53,809 nucleotides of DNA, taken from NCBI RefSeq assembly GCF_017347095.1, contig NZ_JADPRZ010000021.1:1-53809 (forward strand), written 5' to 3'. The notes beneath the pieces are model-generated. The model was not told the origin of the DNA and made no database searches. It worked only from the letters and a program-made list of their open reading frames with translations. Origin of the DNA: Sporosarcina sp. E16_8 (GTDB lineage: Bacteria; Bacillota; Bacilli; Bacillales_A; Planococcaceae). Shown here piece after piece: positions 39,037-46,608 of this stretch (position 1 is its first letter; every line of letters begins with the position of its first letter). The translations under genes and the position numbers were made by a program.

Positions 39037-39909
39037 TTATACCGCTTGATTATTTTCGATTACGGGTACCTCTTTTGATAGCCGTAATCGATTGTCATTA
39101 TTGTTGAGCCATCCTTTCACTCGCAAGACAGCACGATTAGGTAAAGACCTCGCAAAATCTTGATGCAAAATGGGAATGACCATTTCAACGGTATCTCGCG
39201 ACTCCAACATGACTGGAACCGTCGAACTGTTGTCTTGATTGAAAAGAATGTCACCTACAATTGCTACCCGGAAAGAGATTGGTTTATTGCTAGAGGTAGA
39301 GGGTTGGAAATGCTCATTGGCAGCAATTGAATCTGGATGAATCGATTCAGGAATTGCATTTTGTTCTTCAGCAGAAGAGAGCATACCCGTTCCAACTAAT
39401 CCATAGCCCATGAAACCAAGAGCCCGTCCGATAGCAGAAGTCTGTGCATTCGCACATGGATTGGAAGCATCGACGCCGCCACCAAAACCAACTTCGACAA
39501 TTCCTGTAGATGTTCCAAACACTTCTGATTCAATAGTGACTGATACTAGTAGTCGATCAGCGATTGATTGGAAAACTGGCGGATGAATATCTAGTCGTTT
39601 ACCTAGCTTTACGTGTTCATCTCTTGCCATTCGAACACGTCCGTCAACAGTCATATATGGTTTTTCAATAGAAACATATGTCCCGTTTTGTGTGGAAAAC
39701 ATGCCAAGCTTATCTGCTTCGGCTGTAATTTTATATTGTACTTTGTTAATCTTCACATTCTGAGGCAATAAAACCAAAAAGTCATGATACTCTTCAGGAA
39801 TACGCTTTTTTGCCTGGATGATCTCTTGTTGCGTATGAAAAATATCATCCTTACCTTTTTTCAATACGTAATGAGGTAGATTTGCTGTAGGCTTATTGTT
39901 GGTTGTCAT
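39037..39909 (-). CDS. Two-domain protein: annealing-like N-terminal domain plus OB-like domain
   Basis: 290 aa. Around residue 150 it shows NPCANAQTSAIGRALGFMGYG, a T-x-AIGRAL-x-x-x-G-Y-G pattern that recurs in phage single-strand-annealing (Rad52/ERF-like) proteins. The C-terminal ~85 residues (ISFRVAIVGDILFNQDNSS...VLRVKGWLNN) look like an OB fold. A recombination mediator or ssDNA-binding role is plausible, matching the operon with NYN, MoxR and VWA. Start ATG overlaps the NYN stop (ATGA); GGAG at 11 nt. The family call is tentative. Confidence 0.6.
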   Translation of the reverse strand: MTTNNKPTANLPHYVLKKGKDDIFHTQQEIIQAKKRIPEEYHDFLVLLPQNVKINKVQYKITAEADKLGMFSTQNGTYVSIEKPYMTVDGRVRMARDEHVKLGKRLDIHPPVFQSIADRLLVSVTIESEVFGTSTGIVEVGFGGGVDASNPCANAQTSAIGRALGFMGYGLVGTGMLSSAEEQNAIPESIHPDSIAANEHFQPSTSSNKPISFRVAIVGDILFNQDNSSTVPVMLESRDTVEMVIPILHQDFARSLPNRAVLRVKGWLNNNDNRLRLSKEVPVIENNQAV

Positions 39910-40502
39910 ATGGCAACACTCTCCTTAAAAAAGTTTGTATTAGTTCGGTCTTGCCACAAAATGTGTTGTGGTTCGATCCAACTTATAACATCTTCTAACC
40001 GAATAACGACATCGGCTATCTCCGTAATCATCGCAGCAGGAATGTTCTTTGATACGACGACATGAACTCGTGCTCCATACATTTGCGCGCGTTTAATAGC
40101 GGGAACTAAATCGCCATCTCCGGAACACACGATAATGTCTTGGAACCCATCCTTCGCAAATATGGCCAAATCCATAGCGAGCATAACGTCTACTCCCTTT
40201 TCAATGAATTTGTTACGACCATGATCGACAACAGTGAATCCTTCATGTACTAGGATGTCATCCCGTCCTAAGGCACGAAAGAATCCCGCACGCTTTGTAT
40301 GACGTTCTGGATGAGTTAGCACAGGCACGTTCGCACCATAGAAGTGTTTCTCAGATGGATAACCAATGTACCTTTGTAGTGACTCGTAAAAAGCATTCCA
40401 AGGATTGATACCTTGTACGCCTATGCGGTGCAACTGACCCATAATGTTCATTTCGTCTACTAAAATAGCAGAACTCGTCATGATTTGATGTTGATTTCTC
40501 AT
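39906..40502 (-). CDS. NYN/LabA-type PIN-fold nuclease-like protein
   Basis: 198 aa from ATG 40502 (GGGAGGG at 9 nt; overlaps the upstream stop). The NYN/LabA-like fold is visible: ILVDEMNIMGQ (first Asp), GFFRALG, KGVDVMLAMDLAIFA and IIVCSGDGDLVPAIKRAQMYG, with the conserved acidic residues of a metal-dependent nuclease. LabA-like proteins often act on RNA. First position is shared with the 141-aa protein in an operon that also has an annealing-like protein. The last codons before its stop form the ribosome site of the next gene. Confidence 0.85.
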   Translation of the reverse strand: MRNQHQIMTSSAILVDEMNIMGQLHRIGVQGINPWNAFYESLQRYIGYPSEKHFYGANVPVLTHPERHTKRAGFFRALGRDDILVHEGFTVVDHGRNKFIEKGVDVMLAMDLAIFAKDGFQDIIVCSGDGDLVPAIKRAQMYGARVHVVVSKNIPAAMITEIADVVIRLEDVISWIEPQHILWQDRTNTNFFKESVAI

Positions 40503-40924
40503 GAAATAATTCCCTCCCATAACGTAGTTTGATAATCTTCTTGATAAACCGGAACAAAGTCGAGGACGTGCATAGGCACACCATGACCTGTTCGCTTTTC
40601 TATCAAAAGACACCACTCGTTTTTTCCGTATGGGATTCCCGCGATCTCAATCTGTTTATGCGGATACACATACCACTCACCTTCACGAATATAACCGTAA
40701 GAAGAAAGATCGGGCAGTGAACCGGCGAAAAACAGTTTGATACTTCTACACGTGAATCCATTGCGCTTAATTTGAGTGTATAGATGTTTAATTTCGGAAA
40801 ACTCTACATCTGACTCACACACCAATAGGCGCCAGTGTTCTGATTCTTGTATTCTTAAAAAACCTGGCAAATCATCTTTAAAAATTGCCGTCTTGCTGCA
40901 ATGCCAGACGGTTTGAATTCGCAT
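40499..40924 (-). CDS. Hypothetical protein, 141 aa, first gene of the NYN operon
   Basis: Start ATG 40924 (AGAGGA about 9 nt upstream). The product has alternating strands and helices (WRLLVCESDVEFSEIKHLYT, SIKLFFAGSLPD, EWYVYPHKQIEIAGIPYG). No known motif. It overlaps the NYN gene by 4 nt (ATGA), and leader element copy 8 precedes it. Confidence 0.75.
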   Translation of the reverse strand: MRIQTVWHCSKTAIFKDDLPGFLRIQESEHWRLLVCESDVEFSEIKHLYTQIKRNGFTCRSIKLFFAGSLPDLSSYGYIREGEWYVYPHKQIEIAGIPYGKNEWCLLIEKRTGHGVPMHVLDFVPVYQEDYQTTLWEGIIS

Positions 40925-40964
40925 TACGAACACATCCTCTCTCAATCTATCAATAAATGAACAC

Positions 40965-41050
40965 AAAAAAATACGCTCATTTGCAAAGGATTGAAAACAT
41001 GAAAACTCTCAAAAAAGAGTTTTTAGTCAATCGCATGCAAATAAGCGTAT
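40965..41050 (-). terminator. Leader terminator (attenuator) of the NYN-MoxR-VWA operon
   Basis: ATACGCTTATTTGCA pairs with TGCAAATGAGCGTAT over 15 bp (one G-U), followed by TTTTTTT; a nested AAACTC/GAGTTT hairpin fills the loop. The longest leader stem in the set. Confidence 0.85.
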
Positions 41051-41069
41051 AGTAACCGGTTAATGTACG

Positions 41070-41124
41070 TCTCTCCCGCGTGGGTGAGAATAGAGAAAAA
41101 GTAAAATAATATAAGGTTAGCATA
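41070..41124 (-). promoter_or_regulatory. Leader hairpin element copy 8 with promoter
   Basis: The hairpin at 41070-41089 reads TCTC-A-CCC-ACGC-GGG-A-GAGA. An extended -10 (TGATATGCT) has its hexamer at 41119-41124, about 23 nt upstream from the predicted start. Confidence 0.8.
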
Positions 41125-41228
41125 TCATAGGCAGCGGTATTTGAAAAGAACCAAACGGGGGAAAGCCCATGCTTAAATAACCATGTTCAGGCGTGTCTGT
41201 TCTAATTGGGGGCGGCGTCTTGAACACC

Positions 41229-41522
41229 TTAAGAACTCGGGTTTTCAACTCCAAAGTTCCGACCTGTAGATGTGACGCCGGTTTCTATAGTCAGTATCCA
41301 CTCTTGTAAGTCATCTAGATTGAAATGTCTTTCGATTAATTCTGTTGGGAACTTTTCAGGATTGTCTCGGAACCAATACATTTGTTCTAAAGCATTCGGC
41401 ATTTTTCCAAACGAGAAAATATATTCATGATTTACCTTATTTCGCTCTCGATATGATCTTCGAAGGTAAATATAAAATGCACCATTGGATTTCTTTCTTG
41501 TGAGATAGCCACTTCGTTTCAT
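41229..41522 (-). CDS. Hypothetical protein, 97 aa
   Basis: Basic N-terminus (MKRSGYLTRKKSNGAFYIYLRR) that resembles a small SH3-like or arm-type DNA/RNA-binding strand pair, then a helical end. GGGAG lies rather far (~13 nt) before the ATG. An 11-bp hairpin (TTTTCCCCTAC/GTAGGGGAAAA, 41545-41582) sits directly before the ribosome site and could hide it. Function unknown. Confidence 0.65.
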   Translation of the reverse strand: MKRSGYLTRKKSNGAFYIYLRRSYRERNKVNHEYIFSFGKMPNALEQMYWFRDNPEKFPTELIERHFNLDDLQEWILTIETGVTSTGRNFGVENPSS

Positions 41523-41669
41523 TTATTCACACCCGCTCCCTTTTTTCCCCTACCATTGATATTTACAACGTGTAGGGGAAAAGTGGTATTTTTATATATA
41601 CTTGTACTAGTCATTTCCGCCTCTCCTTTGCAGTGTATAATGGACGCATTAGCTTGTTTTCATTGAACA

Positions 41670-41933
41670 TTATGCCATTATTACTGCATAGTGATGCTTA
41701 ACAGAAGGGGCAGTCGCAATCACGGTTGCTCGTAACTCGTCTCCGAAATCAAGAACGGATATTTCCACCCCTTTTCGATGCTTTTTGCTTAACTTGTCAA
41801 AAACCTTGTGAAAAGTAGAGTCGTTATGCCAACTGGTGTCTATGATTTCACCATTTTCATCTATAGTTTGAACTTCAAAATCAGAAACCATTTCCAGTCT
41901 TGAATCCCCGTCTATCAAAAATTTCGCCATCAT
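41670..41933 (-). CDS. Hypothetical protein, 87 aa
   Basis: Acidic small protein with strands (MMAKFLIDGDSRLEMVSD) and a helix. AAGGGGG precedes the double ATG. It follows the 86-aa gene after 6 nt, so the two are co-transcribed. Not recognised. Confidence 0.65.
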   Translation of the reverse strand: MMAKFLIDGDSRLEMVSDFEVQTIDENGEIIDTSWHNDSTFHKVFDKLSKKHRKGVEISVLDFGDELRATVIATAPSVKHHYAVIMA

Positions 41934-41939
41934 TGAATG

Positions 41940-42200
41940 TCAACCCCCTTTCTGCTGCGTTTTATGTGTTTGCAATGCATCGGTACTAATAGTCCAATTT
42001 GACCCAATTACACTTCCCGTTAAACTTTCACGAGACCATTCTTTCCAATGTTTAACGTAAAACATCAAATCCCCATCAGCATCTAATTTTGCTTTGGTAT
42101 AAGCATCTGAGCAATCTCCTGATGGCTCAAATATTCTTTCGGCAATTTGACCAACTTCTAAATTATCTAACATTTGTCCAGTAGTTAATAAACTTCTCAT
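41940..42200 (-). CDS. Hypothetical protein, 86 aa
   Basis: ATG 42200 has AAGGAG at 8 nt (an in-frame GTG at 42209 is too close). The product has VGQIAERIF, DLMFYVKHWKEW and a Ser/Thr-rich end. First gene of a small pair; the 11-bp repeat array lies upstream. Not recognised. Confidence 0.65.
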   Translation of the reverse strand: MRSLLTTGQMLDNLEVGQIAERIFEPSGDCSDAYTKAKLDADGDLMFYVKHWKEWSRESLTGSVIGSNWTISTDALQTHKTQQKGG

Positions 42201-42413
42201 TACTTTCACTCCTTCGCATTATAAACGTGAAGTTTGCTACCAATCCATAAAAATCACGGTGTGTGGTGGGTAGTGAACTGTCATTTCGAAACCTTTTCTA
42301 CCACTTATAATTATTGCTACTATATCTTACGCAATTACAAAGTGAATGTTATGCAGTTAATCTCTTATTTTCTTCCGTTTCCTTCTGGGTTTCCGCAAAG
42401 TTTAATTCCGTTC

Positions 42414-42457
42414 GTATCACATCCGTAACACATTAGTAATACACGGGTAACAGAACG
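42414..42457. repeat. Four 11-bp phased direct repeats (second centromere-like array)
   Basis: Units GTATCACATCC, GTAACACATTA, GTAATACACGG and GTAACAGAACG follow each other exactly every 11 bp. The consensus GTAWYACNNNN equals that of the array upstream of parM (51279-51366), 9 kb away. Confidence 0.7.
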
Positions 42458-42506
42458 TGTTGGTATATCAAAAAGTTTATAGAAGGCAACTTTTTATAGC
42501 TAGAAA

Positions 42507-43130
42507 TTATGATGACTTTTCAAGTGATTTATCAGACACGTACCAAAACTGGAATTGTTCATCATCCAAGTATTCAAACATCATCTGTGACCGTTTAAAC
42601 GAGTCCTCTAATAAATTCTTGGCTGAAGTTATGTTGTGGTTTCGTTCGGTGATAAGTAGATTAATCATTTTGTATTGACTGTTACGTGAAGATATATGAA
42701 CTTCTAGAGCTTGATGTAGCTGCAGGGAGATGAAAAAGGATTCCTTTGCTGCAGCATGAAATTCTTCGAAGTATTTTGGCACTCTAGCTTCATCGAAAAC
42801 AATTCGAGCACTCGTTAGTTTATTTTTGAATGCTTGAAGTTCACTTGACGGAATGACCCTACTTCTTTCTGAAAGGTCCTTTAAAAACCCACTCATCGCT
42901 AGATTAACTTCTCGGTACTCGGAGTATACTTCGTCCATGTAATGGACTACTTGTTCATGCTTGAAAATGACATAGCGGTCGTATACTTTACTTCCTCCAA
43001 ACAGTGTAAGTACGATTATAAGTGCGAACAATAACATCCAGGAACGGGATCTAGGAGAACCCTTTTTGCCATGAATCTCCTTTGGTTTCCACTGACTTAT
43101 ATTCTGAGATTCTGTTGGCTTCGCCGTCAT
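42507..43130 (-). CDS. Single-pass membrane protein with helical domain, 207 aa
   Basis: Basic N-terminus (1-30), one membrane segment (SWMLLFALIIVLTLF, ~31-46), then a ~160-residue helical domain likely outside the membrane, with many Glu and aromatic residues. AAGGTGAG at 6 nt before the ATG. This layout (N-in, helical exposed domain) is like small accessory membrane proteins of Gram-positive conjugation systems. The phased repeats lie just downstream. Family unknown. Confidence 0.75.
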   Translation of the reverse strand: MTAKPTESQNISQWKPKEIHGKKGSPRSRSWMLLFALIIVLTLFGGSKVYDRYVIFKHEQVVHYMDEVYSEYREVNLAMSGFLKDLSERSRVIPSSELQAFKNKLTSARIVFDEARVPKYFEEFHAAAKESFFISLQLHQALEVHISSRNSQYKMINLLITERNHNITSAKNLLEDSFKRSQMMFEYLDDEQFQFWYVSDKSLEKSS

Positions 43131-43164
43131 TATTTTCTCACCTTGCCTTTGCTAAATAATTATT

Positions 43165-43524
43165 CTAGTGTAGGGGGAAAGAAAGACCATTAATTGCAGC
43201 AACAACATCAAGTTCAGTACAATCTTTCAACGAATCTAAAGGTAAGCCGGACTGGAATAAATCGTATTGAAAGGGTTTTAGGCTTTCGATATCTTCAATA
43301 CTGTTTCTCAAATCCCTAGCAAGTGCTTGTAAGCCTATCAGATGGTTTTTATCTTCCGCAACTTCGATATTGGAGAGTACTGCGTCAAGATATAGATATA
43401 TGGCTGAATCCTCATTTAAACCATTTTCCGCCGCATTTAATATCTCAACTTGTTTAGACTTTAAAAAGAACTCTTGGTCATCCAATTCGGAAAACATTCT
43501 GTTTTTAACAATTTGATAATCCAT
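43165..43524 (-). CDS. Hypothetical helical protein with QYDLF motif, 119 aa
   Basis: ATG 43524 has GGAG at 9 nt (the longer frame to 43539 starts inside that site). Helical, acidic protein; QYDLF (86-90) is compatible with a clamp-binding peptide of the Q-x-D-L-F type and lies in a loop-like region (SLKPFQYDLFQSGLPLD). The gene is next to the membrane protein, so replication involvement is uncertain. Confidence 0.65.
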   Translation of the reverse strand: MDYQIVKNRMFSELDDQEFFLKSKQVEILNAAENGLNEDSAIYLYLDAVLSNIEVAEDKNHLIGLQALARDLRNSIEDIESLKPFQYDLFQSGLPLDSLKDCTELDVVAAINGLSFPLH

Positions 43525-43617
43525 ACCTGTCATCTCCATATTCTTACTTACTTGTATGTAGCGGCATTAAATCTGCAGTTAGATTTTTGTAGTCGAAGCA
43601 ATCGTGTTTTAAGCTTC

Positions 43618-44190
43618 CTATAGATAGGCAACAATTATGACTCGTCCTCTTTGTAGTTCAGGTTCCAATCTTCTTAAACGACAGCTTACAAAGTCGCCTA
43701 CTGCAGGTGCTTCAAGCGCACGAACTTTACTAGCTATTATTTTCACCGAAGGTTCAATTTGTACGTAAACCCCTTTCGAATCAGCCTGCACGACCTTCCC
43801 TTCCACAAGTTCACCTACTTTGTCAGCAAGATTGAACCAAGGATTTGCTAGCTTTCTACGTAGCTGTGCCGCCTCGTTCGCGGATAAGAGTGCGACGTTG
43901 TTTTCTAAATCCAATTCCTTGATGATAAATGAATCCTTTTGTGACATAAACTTCGTGTAGGAATGAAGAGGTCGTTCACGGAATGCAGATGCTGGACAAT
44001 ATCCAGTCACGCCGCCTGGCAGTAGAACAACAAGTGTTACTTCTTCAATGATTGTCGTCCCGTTTTCATATTTTTGCGGTAACTTCATAGGGCGTACACT
44101 CTGAATAACCCCCTCAATGATTTCACTATTTCGTTTGATGGCTGCAAGGTCAACTACAAGGTCTCCGTGTTCAAAAGATTGATTAACCAT
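43618..44190 (-). CDS. S1-domain RNA-binding protein, 190 aa
   Basis: Two S1/OB-type modules: residues ~20-100 (IIEGVIQSVRPM, LPGGVTGYCPASAF, ELDLENNVALLSANEA) and ~125-190 (KVGELVEGKVVQADSKGVYVQI, PAVGDFVSCRL). The second has the GxVxxxxxxGVYVxI S1 pattern. GAGGAGGT 7 nt before the ATG. A second S1 protein lies at 45723. Plasmid-encoded S1 proteins are unusual; they may bind plasmid transcripts, ribosomes or RNA leaders. Confidence 0.85.
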   Translation of the reverse strand: MVNQSFEHGDLVVDLAAIKRNSEIIEGVIQSVRPMKLPQKYENGTTIIEEVTLVVLLPGGVTGYCPASAFRERPLHSYTKFMSQKDSFIIKELDLENNVALLSANEAAQLRRKLANPWFNLADKVGELVEGKVVQADSKGVYVQIEPSVKIIASKVRALEAPAVGDFVSCRLRRLEPELQRGRVIIVAYL

Positions 44191-44231
44191 TGTGGATACC
44201 TCCTCTTCACATTTTTTATTTGCTTTTACCC

Positions 44232-44261
44232 GAAAAGCCGCCTTGCTATGCTAGACGGCTC
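44232..44261 (-). terminator. Hairpin between the 78-aa and S1 genes
   Basis: AGCCGTCTAGC and GCAAGGCGGCT pair with one mismatch, followed by TTTTC in the minus direction. Lies after the 78-aa gene. Confidence 0.55.
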
Positions 44262-44357
44262 TATATTTCAACGATAAAATGGTCGTTCCTATTAAATTGT
44301 AATTACCGAAATAAATGTTATGAAGCATATAACCGGGGGCGGAATTGTAAACTTGCT

Positions 44358-44594
44358 TTATTGTGGGGCCAAGGCTGACACGAATACTTTTTGAACCATT
44401 TCAAATTCTGAATCATCCACAATGTCCGCCAAACGCATGGTTTGGTCATATTCTTTGACAATCTTACAGAAAGTTTGTTGTGTATCATTCTGAACTATAG
44501 CGTATTGCACATCATCAATAACGATAACCTGCTCGACATTTAACAAGTCCAACTGTACATCGTTTTCGTTGACGACAATAATCGAAATTCGCAA
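44358..44594 (-). CDS. Hypothetical protein, 78 aa
   Basis: Beta-rich start (MRISIIVVNENDVQLDL, then VEQVIVIDDVQYAIVQN), acidic. TTG start with GGGGGG at 7 nt. It follows the winged-helix gene after 17 nt. It has no Gly-Gly end, so I do not propose it as a ubiquitin-like protein. Confidence 0.6.
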   Translation of the reverse strand: MRISIIVVNENDVQLDLLNVEQVIVIDDVQYAIVQNDTQQTFCKIVKEYDQTMRLADIVDDSEFEMVQKVFVSALAPQ

Positions 44595-44611
44595 GTAAAT
44601 ACCCCCCCTTT

Positions 44612-45733
44612 CTAAATATCCTCGAAATCATCTTCTGTAATTTCGACGACTTGGTGAGCGAGATATTCACTGGCTTTCATTCCTTGTGCATCTTTCAATA
44701 AAAACGGAATTGGAGAAAGTATTAATGATCCGTCTACAGGGTTAGACAGGAATGTTTGTTTATCAATTCCTGCAAGTAAACGTTCATCCGTTGTAAAGCG
44801 TAAAACAACGTCAGGCATATGTTCCTCTGCAAGTGAACCGATCATGGGTATCCTTGAGTCACTATCTACAATGAGAATAAGACGGTCGGGTTTGAGCGAT
44901 GTGCTGACTTTATCAAAACCAATTTGAATTTCTCGGAATCGACTAATCAATCTTTGATACCATCCGTTCGTAATTCGTACTGGCTCAATCCATAAAGTCT
45001 TTAAATCTCCAGCATCCTTAATTACTTCTGCCACAAAGGCGGGACGGAATGTGGTTTGATCCTCAAGTAGTATATGAGGCTCTCGTTCCCATTTCACGAT
45101 ACGGTCAATTGATTTCAACTGGCAGAAGAATTCATTTGCTGTTAAATGCGAATAAAAATGGCTCATGAGTGGTCCTGCACCATTAGGAAACGTAACAGCA
45201 TGGAATTTGAACCTATCAGGTACTCGTATATGGAATAGCTGCTCCGCCACTTCTGCACCTACTCGGGTCAACCCGTAGATTAGCGGTTTCTTCTTGCCGT
45301 CTGCACAAGGTGTCTTCCAAGAGAAGGCGGAAATAATGCCTCGTTGATGACACTTTGATATGAAATCTTTGATTTTATAGACATTATCTGTGTCTGCGAA
45401 TACAGCTCGTGCAATTTGAGAACGAGTGGCACAACGATGTTGGGATAAGAAGTCCAATAGTTTTAACTCTGAATCTGTAAAGGAATGATTCTCCATACGA
45501 CTTCCTTGCCAAAAACGAGCGGTGTTGTTGCCAGTCTTCGGCATGTAGTAGGTCATTTTTGCGTAGGGATCCGAAAATAAACTGAAATAAGTACCGTCAG
45601 GCGGCAGGTACTGCATAATGTCAGGTGGTGACGTATTTGGGTCATATGGATTTGAAGTAGCAAGGGGAATCTCAGACTTCCCCTGCCTTTTCGTTAACGT
45701 TTTTTCGTCAAATGTAAGAATGTCACCGACCAT
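44612..45733 (-). CDS. Winged-helix 'replication-relaxation'-like protein, 373 aa
   Basis: ATG 45733 has GAGGT at 10 nt; an earlier frame to 45811 overlaps the S1 gene heavily. Residues ~85-160 form a winged helix (TDSELKLLDFLSQHRCATRS, QIARAVF, then KPLIYGLTRVGAEVAEQL). The C-terminal ~200 residues contain FRPAFVAEVIKD and TLWIEPVRITNGWY, placed like the nuclease-like core of the replication-relaxation family (compare the clearer relative at 49712). Such proteins accompany coupling ATPases in Gram-positive plasmids. The C-terminal core residues are weaker than in the second copy. Confidence 0.7.
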   Translation of the reverse strand: MVGDILTFDEKTLTKRQGKSEIPLATSNPYDPNTSPPDIMQYLPPDGTYFSLFSDPYAKMTYYMPKTGNNTARFWQGSRMENHSFTDSELKLLDFLSQHRCATRSQIARAVFADTDNVYKIKDFISKCHQRGIISAFSWKTPCADGKKKPLIYGLTRVGAEVAEQLFHIRVPDRFKFHAVTFPNGAGPLMSHFYSHLTANEFFCQLKSIDRIVKWEREPHILLEDQTTFRPAFVAEVIKDAGDLKTLWIEPVRITNGWYQRLISRFREIQIGFDKVSTSLKPDRLILIVDSDSRIPMIGSLAEEHMPDVVLRFTTDERLLAGIDKQTFLSNPVDGSLILSPIPFLLKDAQGMKASEYLAHQVVEITEDDFEDI

Positions 45734-46580
45734 GTGACGTATTACCTCTAGTTTTTTGCCCCGCCCGTGGAATAATGACCAAACCGCGTAGACGTGCCCT
45801 TTGTTCATCAATATCTGTCACCTTGAAATTCACCTGGTCACCCTCATTCAGTATGCGCTTCCCTAAATTCGGCGGGAAGCCAGCGCGGCCTACTAGCCCC
45901 CGTGGTTCTAAACGAACAAAAACACCATGGTCAATATCGATATTAATGATAGTACCTAGATAGAATCCACCACGTTTATATTCAAGAATGAAATCACGAG
46001 GATCGCGTTCAAGTGCTTTCCTGCTTACATCTAGACGTTTATTCTCTTTATCTAATTGCATCACACGTACGTCCATTGTGGACCCGATATCAACCTCTTC
46101 TCGGAGGTCTGTTACAAAGTCGTAAGAATAATCATCGCGTTCCATTCGCACCCTTACACCTTCAACAAGTAGGTAAACACCGTACTTGTCTACACCCGAT
46201 ACATAGGCTTCAAAATCTTGTCCCGCCTTTGCTTTACGCCAGAACTTTACAGCTAGGGCATCTAACGCTTTTTTTCGGTTCCCTAAGAATAAACGACTGT
46301 CATTTTCATCGAACAGTTTATCAACTACAAATTGTATTGTTGAGCCCACAAAAGATTGAAGGGAACTAAATTCATAGTCATCCACTAAAGAAACAGGAAT
46401 GTAGCCGTAAATGCCATTGTAGTAGACTTTTAATGCATCTTGCATCTTTTCACCATACTGCAATTTTTCAAGTCCTATTGCTTGTGCCTCAATGACATAG
46501 TTTTTTTCGCGGTGGCGATAAGCCTCTCGTAAATCAGCCCACGCTTGTGCTGTTTCGATATCTTTTTGTTTATGAACCAT
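45723..46580 (-). CDS. Multi-S1-domain protein, 285 aa
   Basis: ATG 46580 has AAAGGAGG at 7 nt; an upstream frame to 46637 runs through a terminator. Three S1/OB-type modules are visible: ~25-105 (VYYNGIYGYIPVSLVDD), ~115-195 (AGQDFEAYVSGVDKYGVYLLVEG, IGSTMDVRVMQLDKENKRLDVS) and ~200-275 (GFYLGTIINIDIDHGVFVRL, EGDQVNFKVTDIDEQRARLRG). This layout resembles ribosomal protein S1-type proteins. Overlaps the winged-helix gene by 11 nt. Candidate trans-acting RNA-binding factor of the plasmid. Confidence 0.85.
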   Translation of the reverse strand: MVHKQKDIETAQAWADLREAYRHREKNYVIEAQAIGLEKLQYGEKMQDALKVYYNGIYGYIPVSLVDDYEFSSLQSFVGSTIQFVVDKLFDENDSRLFLGNRKKALDALAVKFWRKAKAGQDFEAYVSGVDKYGVYLLVEGVRVRMERDDYSYDFVTDLREEVDIGSTMDVRVMQLDKENKRLDVSRKALERDPRDFILEYKRGGFYLGTIINIDIDHGVFVRLEPRGLVGRAGFPPNLGKRILNEGDQVNFKVTDIDEQRARLRGLVIIPRAGQKTRGNTSHGR

Positions 46581-46608
46581 TCTAATTCCTCCTTTGAATT
46601 TTAAAAAC

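Noticed and set aside
1631..41089. The CCC-ACGC-GGG hairpins as simple intrinsic terminators
   Set aside because: They have short stems and no T-run, and a real terminator follows each one downstream.
14563..44594. Small proteins of 69, 107 and 78 aa as the ubiquitin-like substrate of the E1/E2 set
   Set aside because: None has a recognisable beta-grasp pattern or a Gly-Gly terminus; calling one would be guesswork.
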